Assembly: GCF_016755875.1 (NCBI RefSeq)
Contig: NZ_BNED01000005.1
Coordinates: 1,984,001-2,048,000 of the forward strand
Direction of reading: 5' to 3'
DNA: 64,000 nucleotides
Origin: Streptomyces spororaveus
GTDB lineage: Bacteria; Actinomycetota; Actinomycetes; Streptomycetales; Streptomycetaceae
This document shows positions 8,853 through 20,500 of this stretch, one piece after another. Numbering within the stretch: the stretch's first letter is position 1; every line of letters begins with the position of its first letter. A program made the translations under genes and the position numbers. The notes beneath the pieces are model-generated. The model saw nothing but the letters and a program-made list of their open reading frames with translations, was not told the origin of the DNA and did not search any database.

Positions 8853-10868
8853 ATGAGGCTCCTCAAGCGGCCCGAAGCCACGGAGCCCGCCGTCTCCGAG
8901 AGCGAGCGGCACCTCTTCGGCGGGCCCCTGCGCTACGACGCCGGCTGGTCCAACCACGAATACGCCCCACTCGAAGGGCGGCTGCTGACCACCCTGCGCT
9001 CCATGCCCCGCATGGTCGGCGGGACCCTGCGCCTCGCCTGGGACACCGACCGGCCCGCCCTGCTCACCGTCGCCGTCGCCGAGGCCGGGCAGGGGATCAC
9101 CTCCGCCGTCGGGCTGCTCGTCATCAGCGATGTGCTCGGTACGCTGCTGCGCGAGGGCAGCGCCGCGGACCGGCTGTACGCGGCCCTGCCCGCCCTCGCC
9201 GCCGGGGCGCTGGTCGCCGTACTGGGGGCCGTACTGGCCTCCCGTTCCACGGCGGCCGCCGGACGGCTGGAGCCCAAGGTCGAACGGGCCGCGTACGAGC
9301 AGTACCTGAGCGCCGCCGTCGAGGTGGAGCTGGAGGCCATCGAGGACGGGGAGTTCCGGCGGCTGCTGGACAGCGCCCAGTGGGGGCCGCCCTCCGCCCG
9401 CCGTACGGTCGGCGCGTGCGTGGCCACCCTCGGCGGGGTCATCTCCCTGGTCGCCACCGCCGGGGTGCTGACCGTACTGCACCCCCTGCTGCTGCCGATG
9501 CTGCTGCTGATCGCCGCCCCGCGCGGCTGGGGCGCGATGCGGGTGGCGCAGCGCCGCTACCTGTCGATGATCACCTGGGTGGAGCACGTCCGGGCCGCCC
9601 GGCTCATCGGCCAGCTGCTGATCTCCCGTACGTCGGCCCCCGAGGTACGCGTGCACGGCGTCGGCCGCTACCTGCTCGGCCACTACCGCAACATGGCCGA
9701 GGTCGCCGAGGGCGAGGCCACCCGCCTCGCCAAGGACAAGGCCGCCACCGAACTGCTGGCCGCCGCACTCTCCGGCGTGGCGGCACTGGTCACCTACGGG
9801 GCGATGGGGTGGCTCATCGTCTCCGGCCGGATGGACCTCGCCGTCGCCGGCACCGCCGTGATCGCGGTGCGCACCGGTTCGGCGAGCCTGGGGGCGCTGG
9901 TGGCCACCACCAACACCCTGCACGAGGAGTCCCTGTACGTGCGGGACCTGGAGCGGTTCGTCGCCGAGGCGGCCCGCCGCGCCATCCCGTCCGGCGGCGC
10001 CCCGCTGCCCGAACGGCTCGCGGCGGTACGGCTCCATGACGTGGACTTCAGCTACCCGGACCGGGACGAGCGCGCCCTCAGCGGGGTCTCCCTCACCATC
10101 GAGGCGGGCCAGGTGGTCGCCCTGGTCGGGGAGAACGGCTCCGGCAAGAGCACCCTCGTCAAGCTGCTGGCCGGTCTGCACCTGCCCGACTCGGGTTCGG
10201 TGACCTGGGACGGGGTCGAGGTACGGGACGCCGACCGGGAGCAGGTCTTCGACCGGGTCGCCCTCCTCACCCAGGACTTCGAGCGCTGGCCGGTGACCGC
10301 CCGGACCAACATCGCCATCGGCCGCCCCGATGCCGGCGACCGGGAGGCGCACGCAGCCGCCGACGCGGACGACCGGGTGCTGGCCGCCGCCCGGTACGCG
10401 GGGGCCGACCGGATCGTGGAGAAGCTGCCGCGCGGCTACGAGACGCTGCTCGCCCGGGTGTTCAGGGGTGCCTCGGAGCTCTCCGGCGGGCAGTGGCAGA
10501 AGTTCGGCCTCGCCCGCACCCGGTTCCGCGACGCCCGCGTCCTGGTCGTGGACGAACCCACCTCGGCGCTCGACCCGGAGGCGGAGATCGCCGCCTTCGA
10601 CAGCATCCGCGGCCTCGCCGGCCCCGAGCGCGCGGTCGTCCTCGTCACGCACCGGATGTCCGGGGTCCGGTTCGCCGACGTCATCTACGTGCTGCACGAG
10701 GGGAGGCTCGTCGAACAGGGCGGCCACGAGGAGCTGCTGGCGCAGGGCGGCCGGTACGCCGCCATGTACGCGATGCAGGCGGCGCAGTTCGGCCACGGTC
10801 CGCGGCACCGGCCGCCTTCGATCCCCCGGCAGTCCGCCGCACCGCAGAACGAAGACTCCGCCACCTGA
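8853..10868 (+). CDS. ABC exporter half-transporter (fused permease-ATPase)
   Basis: This 671-residue protein has an N-terminal six-helix ABC transmembrane domain (about residues 55-340) and a C-terminal nucleotide-binding domain. Walker A GENGSGKS is at ~426-433, the signature LSGGQ at ~543-547 and Walker B with VVDEPTSALD at ~565-573. The protein should work as a dimer exporting an unknown substrate. The ATG at 8853 follows GGAGGTGG. It is a single gene with no obvious substrate-synthesis neighbour; peptide/RiPP export is possible but nothing here shows it. The next gene converges on it and a hairpin separates them. Confidence 0.92.
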   Translation: MRLLKRPEATEPAVSESERHLFGGPLRYDAGWSNHEYAPLEGRLLTTLRSMPRMVGGTLRLAWDTDRPALLTVAVAEAGQGITSAVGLLVISDVLGTLLREGSAADRLYAALPALAAGALVAVLGAVLASRSTAAAGRLEPKVERAAYEQYLSAAVEVELEAIEDGEFRRLLDSAQWGPPSARRTVGACVATLGGVISLVATAGVLTVLHPLLLPMLLLIAAPRGWGAMRVAQRRYLSMITWVEHVRAARLIGQLLISRTSAPEVRVHGVGRYLLGHYRNMAEVAEGEATRLAKDKAATELLAAALSGVAALVTYGAMGWLIVSGRMDLAVAGTAVIAVRTGSASLGALVATTNTLHEESLYVRDLERFVAEAARRAIPSGGAPLPERLAAVRLHDVDFSYPDRDERALSGVSLTIEAGQVVALVGENGSGKSTLVKLLAGLHLPDSGSVTWDGVEVRDADREQVFDRVALLTQDFERWPVTARTNIAIGRPDAGDREAHAAADADDRVLAAARYAGADRIVEKLPRGYETLLARVFRGASELSGGQWQKFGLARTRFRDARVLVVDEPTSALDPEAEIAAFDSIRGLAGPERAVVLVTHRMSGVRFADVIYVLHEGRLVEQGGHEELLAQGGRYAAMYAMQAAQFGHGPRHRPPSIPRQSAAPQNEDSAT

Positions 10869-10875
10869 AACGGGC

Positions 10876-10911
10876 GGGTGCCCTCCCCGGTGGTGTTCGA
10901 GGAGGGCACCC
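10876..10911. terminator. Hairpin terminator between convergent genes
   Basis: GGGTGCCCTCC (10876-10886) pairs with GGAGGGCACCC (10901-10911) around a 14-base loop. It lies between the ABC transporter stop and the end of the FG-GAP gene. Confidence 0.8.
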
Positions 10912-10941
10912 TGTGTCGTGCGCAGGTGGTGACGCTGTCGG

Positions 10942-13900
10942 TCATCCGATGGTGAGGAAGGTGCTCCAGCCGTCTTCGTCGCGTCCGGTGGCGCCGCCGT
11001 AGGTGGTGGTGCCGCCCTGGAAGTAGTACTGGTATCCGTCGTAGGTGCTGACGCCCCAGATGTCGGGGATGCCGTCGCCGGTGTTGTCCTCGGTGCCGAG
11101 GACCATGGGCCAGTCGGTGCGGTTCCAGGCGGTGGTGGCGTAGGTGTAGTCGACGCCGCCTTCGGCGTTCGCCGCGTACTGCAGGGAGGTCAGGTCCGCG
11201 CCCGCGATGGCGCCCGCCTTGCCCTTGCGCAGGGCCATGGTGCGGTTGGCGTTGGCGTTGTCGCGGAAGAGGAGGTCGGGGATGTTGTCGCCGGAGACGT
11301 CGCGGACACCGACGATGTCGCGGGCGGCCCAGCCGGTGGCCATCTTGCGGTAGGAGGCGAAGCTGGATCCGGTGTAGCCGGAGAACGCCCAGAAGCCGTC
11401 GGCGTCCAGCGCGAACAGGTCGGGCAGGCCGTCACCGTCGACGTCCTCGGAGACCACGATCTGCCGGAAGGTCGCCGGGTCGGGTGCGGACGCCGGCAGC
11501 TGCATCTCGATCCGGCGGCCCGCGTCGAACTGGCCGGTCCCGGTGCCGGGGTAGATGTACAGCTTTCCGTCGGGCATCCGGGCGATCATGTCGGTGATGC
11601 CGTCACCGGGATGCCAGTCGGTGGCATGCCCGATCAGGGCCGGGATCGTGGACGCGGGGTCCTTGAAGTGGCCCGGGGCGACGGGCTTGCCGTTCTGGAC
11701 GGCGCCGGGGATGAACGCGTCGGTGTCGCCCTGGCGGTCACCGGCGTAGGTGCGCAGGTTGCCGTCCTTGTCGATGGCCAGGAGGTCGGCGAACTGGTCG
11801 CCGGTGACGTCGCCGGGCTTGTCGGTGCCGATGCGGGGGCTGACGTAGAAGAGGTATTCGGTGGGAACGGAGACGTTGCCCGCCTGGTTGACGGTACGGA
11901 CGTACAGGACGTTGGGTCCGGCGGTGTCGACCTGGAGCTTGACGGAGGCGAGGTCACCGCTGGCGGGGACGGCCTTGTTCTCCCAGGACGGCTTGTTCAG
12001 GGACCACTGGTACTCGCGGATGGTGCCGGCCGCGGTGCCGTTGCCGCGGATCTCGACGACCTGGTCGGGGGTGGAGGCCGGGTTCACGCTCCACTCGGCG
12101 GCGTCGGGGCCCGGGGCGGGGAAGTGCGCGGAGGAGACGGCCGGGTTGGCGGGCGCGCTGTGGTCGACGGTGAAGGTGCACCATCCTCCGCCGCCGGAGT
12201 CGGCGGGGCCGGAGCCCGCGGACCACCAGCCGTCCCAGTCCTGGGTCCGGGAGAGCCAGAAGTACTTGCGGCCGGAGGTGAAGGAGGCCCAGGGGACGGA
12301 CTTGGTGACCACTCCGTCGCTGTTGGGCCACAGCCACTCGTTGGCGATGTTGGTTCCGTTCTCGGCGTCCCAGACCTCGATCTGGACCTGCTTGAGGTTG
12401 CCGTCCCGGTCACTGCCCTTGGACTGGAAGGACACGTCCGTCTTGCCGATGCTGGTTCCGGTGCCGCTGGTCAGGCACGGGCCGCCCGGGGAGGTGTTCA
12501 TGTTCGACGCGAGCGGGATGTCGGGCCGGGTGTTGTAGACGACCTCGATGTACGGGGCGCTCTCACCGTTGGCGAGGAGCTTCTTCCAGTAGTACGAGTC
12601 CGACTCGTTCGGCGCCTTGAAACCCAGCGAGAGGGCACCCCAGTTGGCGCTCGCGGCCTGGGTCACCAGGCCCTTGATGTCGGGGGCGACCCAGTTGTCG
12701 GGGCAGGAGGAGTTGTAGCCGTAGCCGGCCATCTCGGTGGCGACCTTGTTTCCCCACCAGCCCGTGGTGTTGTTCCACGTCGAGGACGAGGACACGAACG
12801 GGGTGGAGTAGATGTCCATGGCCTTCTGACTGCACGACCACGAATAGGTCTGCAGGGCGCGGACACTCGCCGACTGGATACCCGCACCGTACAGTTCGGG
12901 CCCGAAATAGAAATTGAACACCGAACGGGAAGTGCCGCCGGAATCCGACTCGTAGCCGACGCGGGCCTCGTTCGTGCCCGACGCATTGTAGTTCTGGCCG
13001 TTGTAGAAACTCGAATCGCCGGCCGTCTTGTAGAGCAGCGACCAGGCGTGCTTGTGACCCTTGTACGAAGGATCGACGAAGACCGGATACACGGTGTCCG
13101 CGGCGTTCAGCAGCGCCGCATCCGGCTTCAGGGACAGCGTGTTGTCCCTGAAAGAGGCCGCGGCGACCGACAGGTGCGCGCGCTCCGCACCGGCCAGACC
13201 CGCCAGCCCCAGCGTCGGATGCTCCTTCGCGGCAGCCGGGGCCTTCCACGCGGGCACGTCATCGGTCGTGGCGACCTTCCCCGACGAATCCCACATCAAC
13301 GGCGACGGCGACCCCGCCACCTCCTCGCCCTTCGCATCCCGGGCGGACAGCGATCCGGACGCGGCATCGAGCTGGAACTGCAGATCAGGGGAAGCGAGCC
13401 GGTAGTTGACCTCGGCCAGCAGCGGATCCGCGGCGGCCTGCCTGTCCTTCACGACCAGCAGGTGCGAATAGCCGCCGTCCTGCGCCGTCATCAGCAGATC
13501 GATGCCCGGCCGCACATTCTCGTACAGCGCCCGCGGACCGTCGATCACCGGCGCCGGCAGCACACCCGGCCACGACACCGACATGTCATGCCCGTCGACA
13601 TTAAGACGCACCAGCTCGGTCCACACCTGACCCGGCGCATCCACCGCCGGAGCGGACCGCACCACACCACGCGAAGACCGCCCGGCACCCGGCGTTCCCG
13701 CACTGAAGACGACCGACCCGTTCACCGCCTTCGCGGCGAACCCGCCCTCGACCTGCTGCAGATCGGTATCGATCGCCTTCCACACATCCCCGACCCTCGC
13801 CCGGACTGCGGAGCTGGAGATGTGCTTCTTGAACAGACCGTCCGGCTGCGCCCACGTCGTCGTATTCGCACTCCGGTCGGCCGTCACCTCGACGTCCTTG

Positions 13901-14151
13901 CCCGTCTCGGCAGCCAGCTTCCGCGCCTGCGGCGCCGCCACCGGACCACCCGCCCCGCCGGACGCCTTCCCCTTCGGCTTCTCGCCCCCACCCAGCTGCA
14001 CACCCACGGGCACGGCAACAGCCACCGCGAGCAGAGCAGCCAAGCCGCCCACCGCTCTGCGGCGCCGGTACCAGCGACGCTCCGAAGCAGCGGGTGGTGT
14101 TTCTGTCACGTCTGTTGGCGGACTGGAGTCCACGGATTCGCTGACAGCCAT
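10942..14151 (-). CDS. Large surface protein with DNRLRE and FG-GAP/VCBS propeller repeats
   Basis: This 1069-residue protein starts MAVSESVDSS, with a basic stretch (WYRRRRAVGG) and a hydrophobic segment at residues ~33-50 that acts as signal or membrane anchor. Residues ~358-535 look like a DNRLRE (beta-sandwich) module; the C-terminal ~300 residues contain FG-GAP/VCBS calcium-binding repeats with DxDGDGxPD motifs (EDVDGDGLPDLFALD, DVSGDNIPDLLF, NTGDGIPDIWG). It is probably secreted or displayed. The ATG at 14151 is preceded by GGGGGGAGAG; an upstream ATG at 14220 gives 23 extra residues without signal-peptide logic. It is divergent from the Rhs toxin gene. In Tc toxins, FG-GAP propellers and Rhs shells form one complex, which suggests partnership here (inference). 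Confidence 0.85.
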   Translation of the reverse strand: MAVSESVDSSPPTDVTETPPAASERRWYRRRRAVGGLAALLAVAVAVPVGVQLGGGEKPKGKASGGAGGPVAAPQARKLAAETGKDVEVTADRSANTTTWAQPDGLFKKHISSSAVRARVGDVWKAIDTDLQQVEGGFAAKAVNGSVVFSAGTPGAGRSSRGVVRSAPAVDAPGQVWTELVRLNVDGHDMSVSWPGVLPAPVIDGPRALYENVRPGIDLLMTAQDGGYSHLLVVKDRQAAADPLLAEVNYRLASPDLQFQLDAASGSLSARDAKGEEVAGSPSPLMWDSSGKVATTDDVPAWKAPAAAKEHPTLGLAGLAGAERAHLSVAAASFRDNTLSLKPDAALLNAADTVYPVFVDPSYKGHKHAWSLLYKTAGDSSFYNGQNYNASGTNEARVGYESDSGGTSRSVFNFYFGPELYGAGIQSASVRALQTYSWSCSQKAMDIYSTPFVSSSSTWNNTTGWWGNKVATEMAGYGYNSSCPDNWVAPDIKGLVTQAASANWGALSLGFKAPNESDSYYWKKLLANGESAPYIEVVYNTRPDIPLASNMNTSPGGPCLTSGTGTSIGKTDVSFQSKGSDRDGNLKQVQIEVWDAENGTNIANEWLWPNSDGVVTKSVPWASFTSGRKYFWLSRTQDWDGWWSAGSGPADSGGGGWCTFTVDHSAPANPAVSSAHFPAPGPDAAEWSVNPASTPDQVVEIRGNGTAAGTIREYQWSLNKPSWENKAVPASGDLASVKLQVDTAGPNVLYVRTVNQAGNVSVPTEYLFYVSPRIGTDKPGDVTGDQFADLLAIDKDGNLRTYAGDRQGDTDAFIPGAVQNGKPVAPGHFKDPASTIPALIGHATDWHPGDGITDMIARMPDGKLYIYPGTGTGQFDAGRRIEMQLPASAPDPATFRQIVVSEDVDGDGLPDLFALDADGFWAFSGYTGSSFASYRKMATGWAARDIVGVRDVSGDNIPDLLFRDNANANRTMALRKGKAGAIAGADLTSLQYAANAEGGVDYTYATTAWNRTDWPMVLGTEDNTGDGIPDIWGVSTYDGYQYYFQGGTTTYGGATGRDEDGWSTFLTIG

Positions 14152-14515
14152 CTCTTCTGTTCTCTCCCCCCGCGGGCGCACGCTTCCGCAACCCTCGGTA
14201 CTTGCTGGTCTTTCGGCCATCGGCCCATGAGGCTCGGGGTCCGCTCCCCCGCTCGGCCGTCACGCGATGAACGCGCGAGCTGAGCATGAGCCATACGACG
14301 CCGGTCGTCACGCCGCAGCGCACCCCAACCGACCACCACATAATGCAAGTTCGGGTGGATTGTCCCAAGGTATACGGATGGCAAAGTGATAAACGCCACA
14401 CGGGCATATCCGAAGTGGCGTTCAGGTCGCGCCGGACCTCAGAATCACGTGGCTACTAGTCAGTTTCCTGTCACACACGCGTCTTTGTCGCGGTGGCAGA
14501 TCGTGGGGGGTTCAC
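14152..14515. promoter_or_regulatory. Divergent promoter region of the FG-GAP and rhs genes
   Basis: This 364-base region is locally more AT-rich (around 14335-14400, for example TAATGCAAG and GGTATACGG). It has an inverted repeat AACGCCAC (14392-14399) / GTGGCGTT (14415-14422) with a 15-base spacer. This could be an operator shared by both genes, but no known regulator motif was recognised. No gene is credible here. Confidence 0.5.
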
Positions 14516-17500
14516 ATGTCGCCGTTGTCGGCTGACAGTCTTCGCCTGCCCGGAATCAGAAAGGCCCGCGCGAGACGCATGGGCCTTGCCGGGCGCACCA
14601 GCATCACGGTCTCCGTGATGCTGGTTGCTTCTCTTCTGCCCATTCAAGCGTGGGCCGCGCCACCGGGCGACCGCGCCGGAGTACAGCTGCCGGGCCTCCA
14701 GGAGGACCTCAAGGCCAAGCTCGACAAGGTCGAGGCCGCAAAGCTGCAGGGCTGGGCCGGCGCCCCGGTGCAGCCCCCGGCCGGGTACGAGCCCTCCAAG
14801 GTCACTCCCCCGGCGGCCGGTTCGGCGAATGTCGCCCTGACCCCGGCAGGCGGGCCGCAGTTGGTTCAGGCGGGCAGTCTGCCCGTCAGCATCGGCAAGG
14901 CGTCCCCTACCGAGAGCAACCCGACTCCGCCCGACCCTTCGGGCACCTGGTCGGTGGCGGTCGAGGCCCGCACAGCCACCGAGGCGGCCGGCATCGACGG
15001 CGCGATCATCAAGGTCACGCCCCCGGCCGAGGGCTCCACCCCGGTCGACGTGCAGCTCGACTACAAGCAGTTCGAGGACCTCTACGGCACCGAATGGGCC
15101 ACGCGCCTGGAGCTCAAGCAGCTCCCCGCGTGCTTCCTCACCACGCCGGAACTTCCCGAGTGCGGTACTGCAAAAGAGATTCCGAGCAGCAACGATCCGG
15201 CCACCGGGACCGTCCGCGCGACCGTCGACCCGGCCACCGCGCCCGGTCAGGGCCTGCGCACGATGGCTCTGAGCGGCGGCGGCGGTCCGACCGTGCTGGC
15301 CGCAACGGACTCCGCCTCCGGCGCCGGCGGCACCTACAAGGCCACCTCCCTCTCCCCCTCCGGCAGCTGGACCGCCGGCAGCAGCGGCGGTGGCTTCTCC
15401 TGGAACTACCCGCTGACGACCCCGGCGCCGCCCGCGGGTCCGGCGCCGAAGATCTCGTTCGCCTATTCCTCCCAGGCCGTCGACGGCAAGACCTCCGTGA
15501 CCAATGGTCAGGCGTCCTGGATCGGTGACGGCTGGGACTGGGAGCCGGGCTACGTCGAGCGCCGCTACCGGTCCTGCTCCGCCGACCTGAAGGCCGCTCC
15601 GGGCAAGCCGAACAACGACAATGCCACGGACAAGAAGAAGAGCGACCTGTGCTGGGCCGGCGACAGCGTCGTGATGTCGCTCGGCGGTGGCACGACCGAG
15701 TTGGTCCACGACACCGCGACCGGCAAGTGGGTCAGCGCCACCGACGACGGCGCGCGCGTGGAGCGCCTGACCGGCGGCTCCAACGGGGCGAAGGACGGCG
15801 AGTACTGGGTCGTCACCACCCGCGACGGCACGAAGTACCACTTCGGCCGCCACGACGTGGACGGCGCCGGTACCCGCGCGGTCACCAACTCGGTGTTCAC
15901 GGTGCCGGTGGTGGGCAACCACTCCGGTGAGCCCTGCTACCAGGCCGCCTACGCGAACTCCTTCTGCCGCCAGGCCTGGCGCTGGAACCTCGACTTCGTC
16001 GAGGACGTACACGGCAACGCCATGGTCATCGACTGGGCACAGGAGAAGAACCGCTACGCCGCGAACGAGAAGGCCCAGGAGAAGAACGCCGACAAGGTCT
16101 CCTACGTCCGTGGCGGATACCCGACGCAGATCTCCTACGGCCTGCGGACGAGCAACCTGTCCGCCGTCCCGCCGGCCCGGGTGGACTTCACCGTCGCCGA
16201 GCGCTGCGTCCAGGAAGGCGCGACCAAGTGCACCGACACCGAGTTCGAGTCCAAGAACTACGGTGACAAGCAGGCCTGGTGGGACACCCCGGCCACCCTG
16301 CACTGCAAGGCCGACGCCAAGGACTGTTACAACGCGGCGCCGACCTTCTGGTCCCGCAAGCGGCTGACGGCGGTCACCACCTGGGCTCAGCGCACCCAGG
16401 GCTCCACCGACCTGTCCAAGGTCGACCACTGGTCGCTGACGCAGTCGTTCCCCAAGCAGCGTACCGACACGCACCCGCCCCTGTGGCTGGAGTCCGTCAC
16501 CCGCACCGGCTACGGCACCACGAAGGACGCGGGCGGCAACCAGAGCAGCACCGTGCTGCCGCCGGTCTCCTTCCTGGCGAACGTCGTCGACATGCCCAAC
16601 CGCGTCGCGAAGAGCGCGAACGACGCGACCCCGGACTTCGACCGCCTGCGCGTGGAGACCGTCCGGACCGAGTCCGGCGGCGAGATCCACGTCGACTACT
16701 CCGCTCCCTGCCCGGTCGGCACCTCGCACCCCAAGCCGGAGGAGAACAAGAGCCGGTGCATGCCGGCGCACTGGTCCCCGGACCCGGATCTGGAGAAGCC
16801 GCCGCTGGAGTGGTTCAACAAGTACGTCGTCGACAAGGTCGTCACGAAGGACCGCGTCTCCCGCCAGCCCGATGTCACCACCAGCTACACCTACGAAGGT
16901 GACCCGGCCTGGGCGAAGAGCACCGACGAGTTCACCAAGCCGGAGCTGCGCACGTACAACGAGTGGCGCGGCTACGAGTCGGTGGTGGTGAAGAAGGGTG
17001 TGACGGCCAACGCCGGCAAGGCGGACGCCACCGAGCAGTCCCAGACCCGCACCCGCTACTTCCGCGGCATGTCCGGCGACGCCGGCCGCCCGAAGATCAC
17101 CGTCAAGGACTCCACGGGTACCGAGGAGCTCGGCGAGGACCTGCTCCAGCACCAGGGTCAGGTCGCCGAGACGATCACGTACACCAAGGCGGACGGCGCG
17201 GTCGACAGCCGTGAGCTGAACTGGCCGTGGAGCCAGAAGACGGGTTCCCGGACGCGTGACGGCACCACCCCGCTGGAGGCCTTCCGCACCAGCACCGAGC
17301 GCACCGACACCATCGAGTCGACGAGCGGAGGCGGCACTCGCAAGGTACGCACCCGTGCCACCTTCGACCCGGGCTACGGTTCGCTGCTCACCAACCAGAC
17401 CGAGGTCCTCACGCCCAACGGCACCGGCGGCTGGAACGCGAGCGAGCAGACCTGCACGACGTACACGTACGTGCACAACACCGCCAAGTACCTGATCGGG

Positions 17501-20500
17501 CTGCCCCAGCGGGAGCGCAACACGGCCGGTGACTGCACTCAGGCCGCGACCGGAGCCGTGCTCTCGGACAGCCGCACCTCCTACGACGCCCTGAACGCGT
17601 TCGGCTCCGAGCCGGCCAAGGGCCTGGCGTTCCAGATCGACACCCTCGACGCGGCCGGCACCGGCTGGGTCACCGAGCAGCGTGCCGAGTACGACGCGCT
17701 GGGCCGCGCCGTGAAGACCCTGGACGCCGCGGGCAACGCCGACACGGTCACCTTCACCCCGGCCACCGGCACCGTCTTCAGCACCAAGGTGACCAACGCG
17801 GCGGGCCACTCCACGACCACCGTGACCGACCCCGGCCGCGGCACGGACCTGGAGACCACCGACGCCAACGGGCGGAAGGTCACCAAGACCTTCGACGACA
17901 TCGGCCGGAAGGCGGCCGTCTGGACTCCCTCGCAGAAGCCGGCCACCGACAAGGCCGCTGCGACCTTCCAGTACCAGTTCGACGCGAACATGCCGCCGAC
18001 CGTCACCACGAACCGTCTTCGGGACAACGGCACCTACCAGACCTCCGTGGAGATCTACGACGGCCTGATGCGGCTGCGGCAGACCCAGGGTGAGGCGGTC
18101 GGTGGCGGCCGGATCATCAGCGACACCCTGTACAACGCCAACGGCACGGCCCGGCAGACCAACAACGGCTACTACGCCGAGGGCGAGCCGGACACCAAGA
18201 TCTTCGTCCCGGAGACCGTCTTCCAGATCCCCAACTCGACGAAGGCGGCGTACGACGGCCAAGGCCGGACGGTCCGCACCACCACGCTGTTCGAGGACGT
18301 GCCGCAGTACTCGACCGTGACCCGGTTCGAGGGCGACTGGACGCTCACCCGGACCGGAATGTCGGCGGACGGCACCACCCCGCTGAAGGGCAGCCGGGCG
18401 TCCAAGACCTGGACGGACGCCCTCGACCGCACCACCCAGACCCACAACTACACGGCCACCGACCTCACCACCTGGACCAAGACGGAGTACGAGTACGGGG
18501 CGCGCGGACAGCTGTCCAAGGTCACCGACGCGGGCGGCAACAAGTGGACGTACACCTATGACGCCCGCGGGCGGATGACCGGGGTGAACGACCCGGCCAC
18601 CGGCCTCGCGGCCTACGGGTACGACGTCCTCGACCGGCAGGTCTCCACCGAGGACTCCGCCGGACGCAAGACGTTCACCCACTTCGACGTCCTGGACCGC
18701 GCGACCTCGACGGTCGAGGACAGCGTGGACGGCCCCAAGGTGGCCTCCTGGACGTACGACACGCTGACCGGCGCCAAGGGCTACCCGGTGTCGGCGACCC
18801 GGTACAACAACGGCCTGGCCTTCACCTCCGAGGTGACGGGCTACGACGCGGAGTACCGCCCGACCGGCACCAAGGTCACCATCCCGGACGGGCCGGCCAC
18901 CAAGGGCCTGGCGGGCACCTACGCCTACGGGGCGACGTACACGCCCACCGGCAAGATCCAGTCCACCACCCTCCCGGCCACCCCGGGCGGCCTCGCGGCC
19001 GAGAAGCTCATCAGCCGCTACGACGCGGACGGCTCCCTGATCTCCAAGTCGGGCCTGCTCTGGTACACCTCCGGCATGGTGTACAGCCCGTTCGGGCAGG
19101 TGCTCCGGACGTCGTCCGGCGGCGCCCCGAACCGGCTGTGGACCACCAACCTGTTCGACCGCAACTCGGGCCGCCTGAAGGACTCCATCGCGGACCGGGA
19201 GACCAGCAGCCCCAACCGGGTCTCGCAGCTCAGCTACGCCTACGACGTGGTCGGCAACCCGACCTCGATCACGGACACCCAGCCGGGCAACCGGGTCGAC
19301 CGGCAGTGCTTCGCGTACGACCCGCTGGGTCAGCTCACGGAGGCGTGGACGGGCAAGACGGCGGGCTGTGAGGGCCCGACCGCGGCCGATGTCACGGCCG
19401 GTCCGGACGGTGACGGCTACTGGCAGTCCTACCGGTTCGACCCGACCGGCAACCGGACCTCGCTGGTCGACCACCACCTGACCAACCCGGCCCTGGACAC
19501 GACCACCACCTACACCTACGGCGTGGAGACCCCCGGTCCCCAGCCGGTGGTCAAGACCAAGCCGCAGGCCCTGACGAAGGTCGAGAAGAAGCAGGGCTCC
19601 ACCCTGCTGTCCCAGTCCTCCTACACCTACGACGCGGGCGGCAACACCAAGTCCCGCACCATCGACGGGAACACCCAGGCCCTGGAGTGGGACCGCCGCA
19701 ACAAGCTGACCTCGGCCACCAGCCCGGGCATCGGCGCGGTGGCCGTGACCGGTCTGTCGGGCAAGTGCCTCGATGTCGCCGGCGCCTCCGGCGCGGACGG
19801 CACCGCCGTCCAGCTCCACACCTGCAACGAGACCCGGGCGCAGCAGTGGAAGTTCACCGGTGACACCGTCCGTGCGCTGGACAAGTGCCTGACCGCGCTG
19901 AACGGAAAGGCGGTGCTGTCCACCTGCAAGGGCGGCAGTGATCAGAAGTTCGTCCACCGTCCGGCCGACAACACCCTGTACAACGCGGCGGCCAACGCCT
20001 GCGTGGACGTCCCGAACGGCAATGACGCCGACGGCACCGACCTGCTGATCTGGGCCTGCGCAGGCGGCCCCAACCAGCAGTGGAAGCCGTCCGACACGAC
20101 CACCACCTACCTCTACGACGCCGACGGCAACCGGCTGATCGAGGAGACGGGCAGCTCCCGCACCCTCTACCTGGGTGAGACGGAGGTGACGGTCAACAAG
20201 GCGGGCCAGGCCGTCAACGCCATCCGCGGCTACACCACCCCGGGTGCTCCGACCACGCTGCGCCAGACGGACGGCAAGACGACCGGCCACAGGCTGACGG
20301 TCCTGCTCACCGACCACCACAACACCGCCACCGTCGCGGTCGAGCAGAAGGCCGGACAGGCTGTCACGCGCCGCAAGTTCGACCCGTACGGCAACCAGCG
20401 CGGCGCGATGGCCACGACCTGGCCGGGCTCCCGCGCCTTCCTCGGATCGGGCAGGAACGACAGCAGCACCGGCCTGACCCACATCGGCGCCCGCGAGTAC

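Noticed and set aside
8552..8881. N-terminal extension of the Imm49-type protein
   Set aside because: Codons before GTG 8551 lack conserved features and run into the ABC transporter start.
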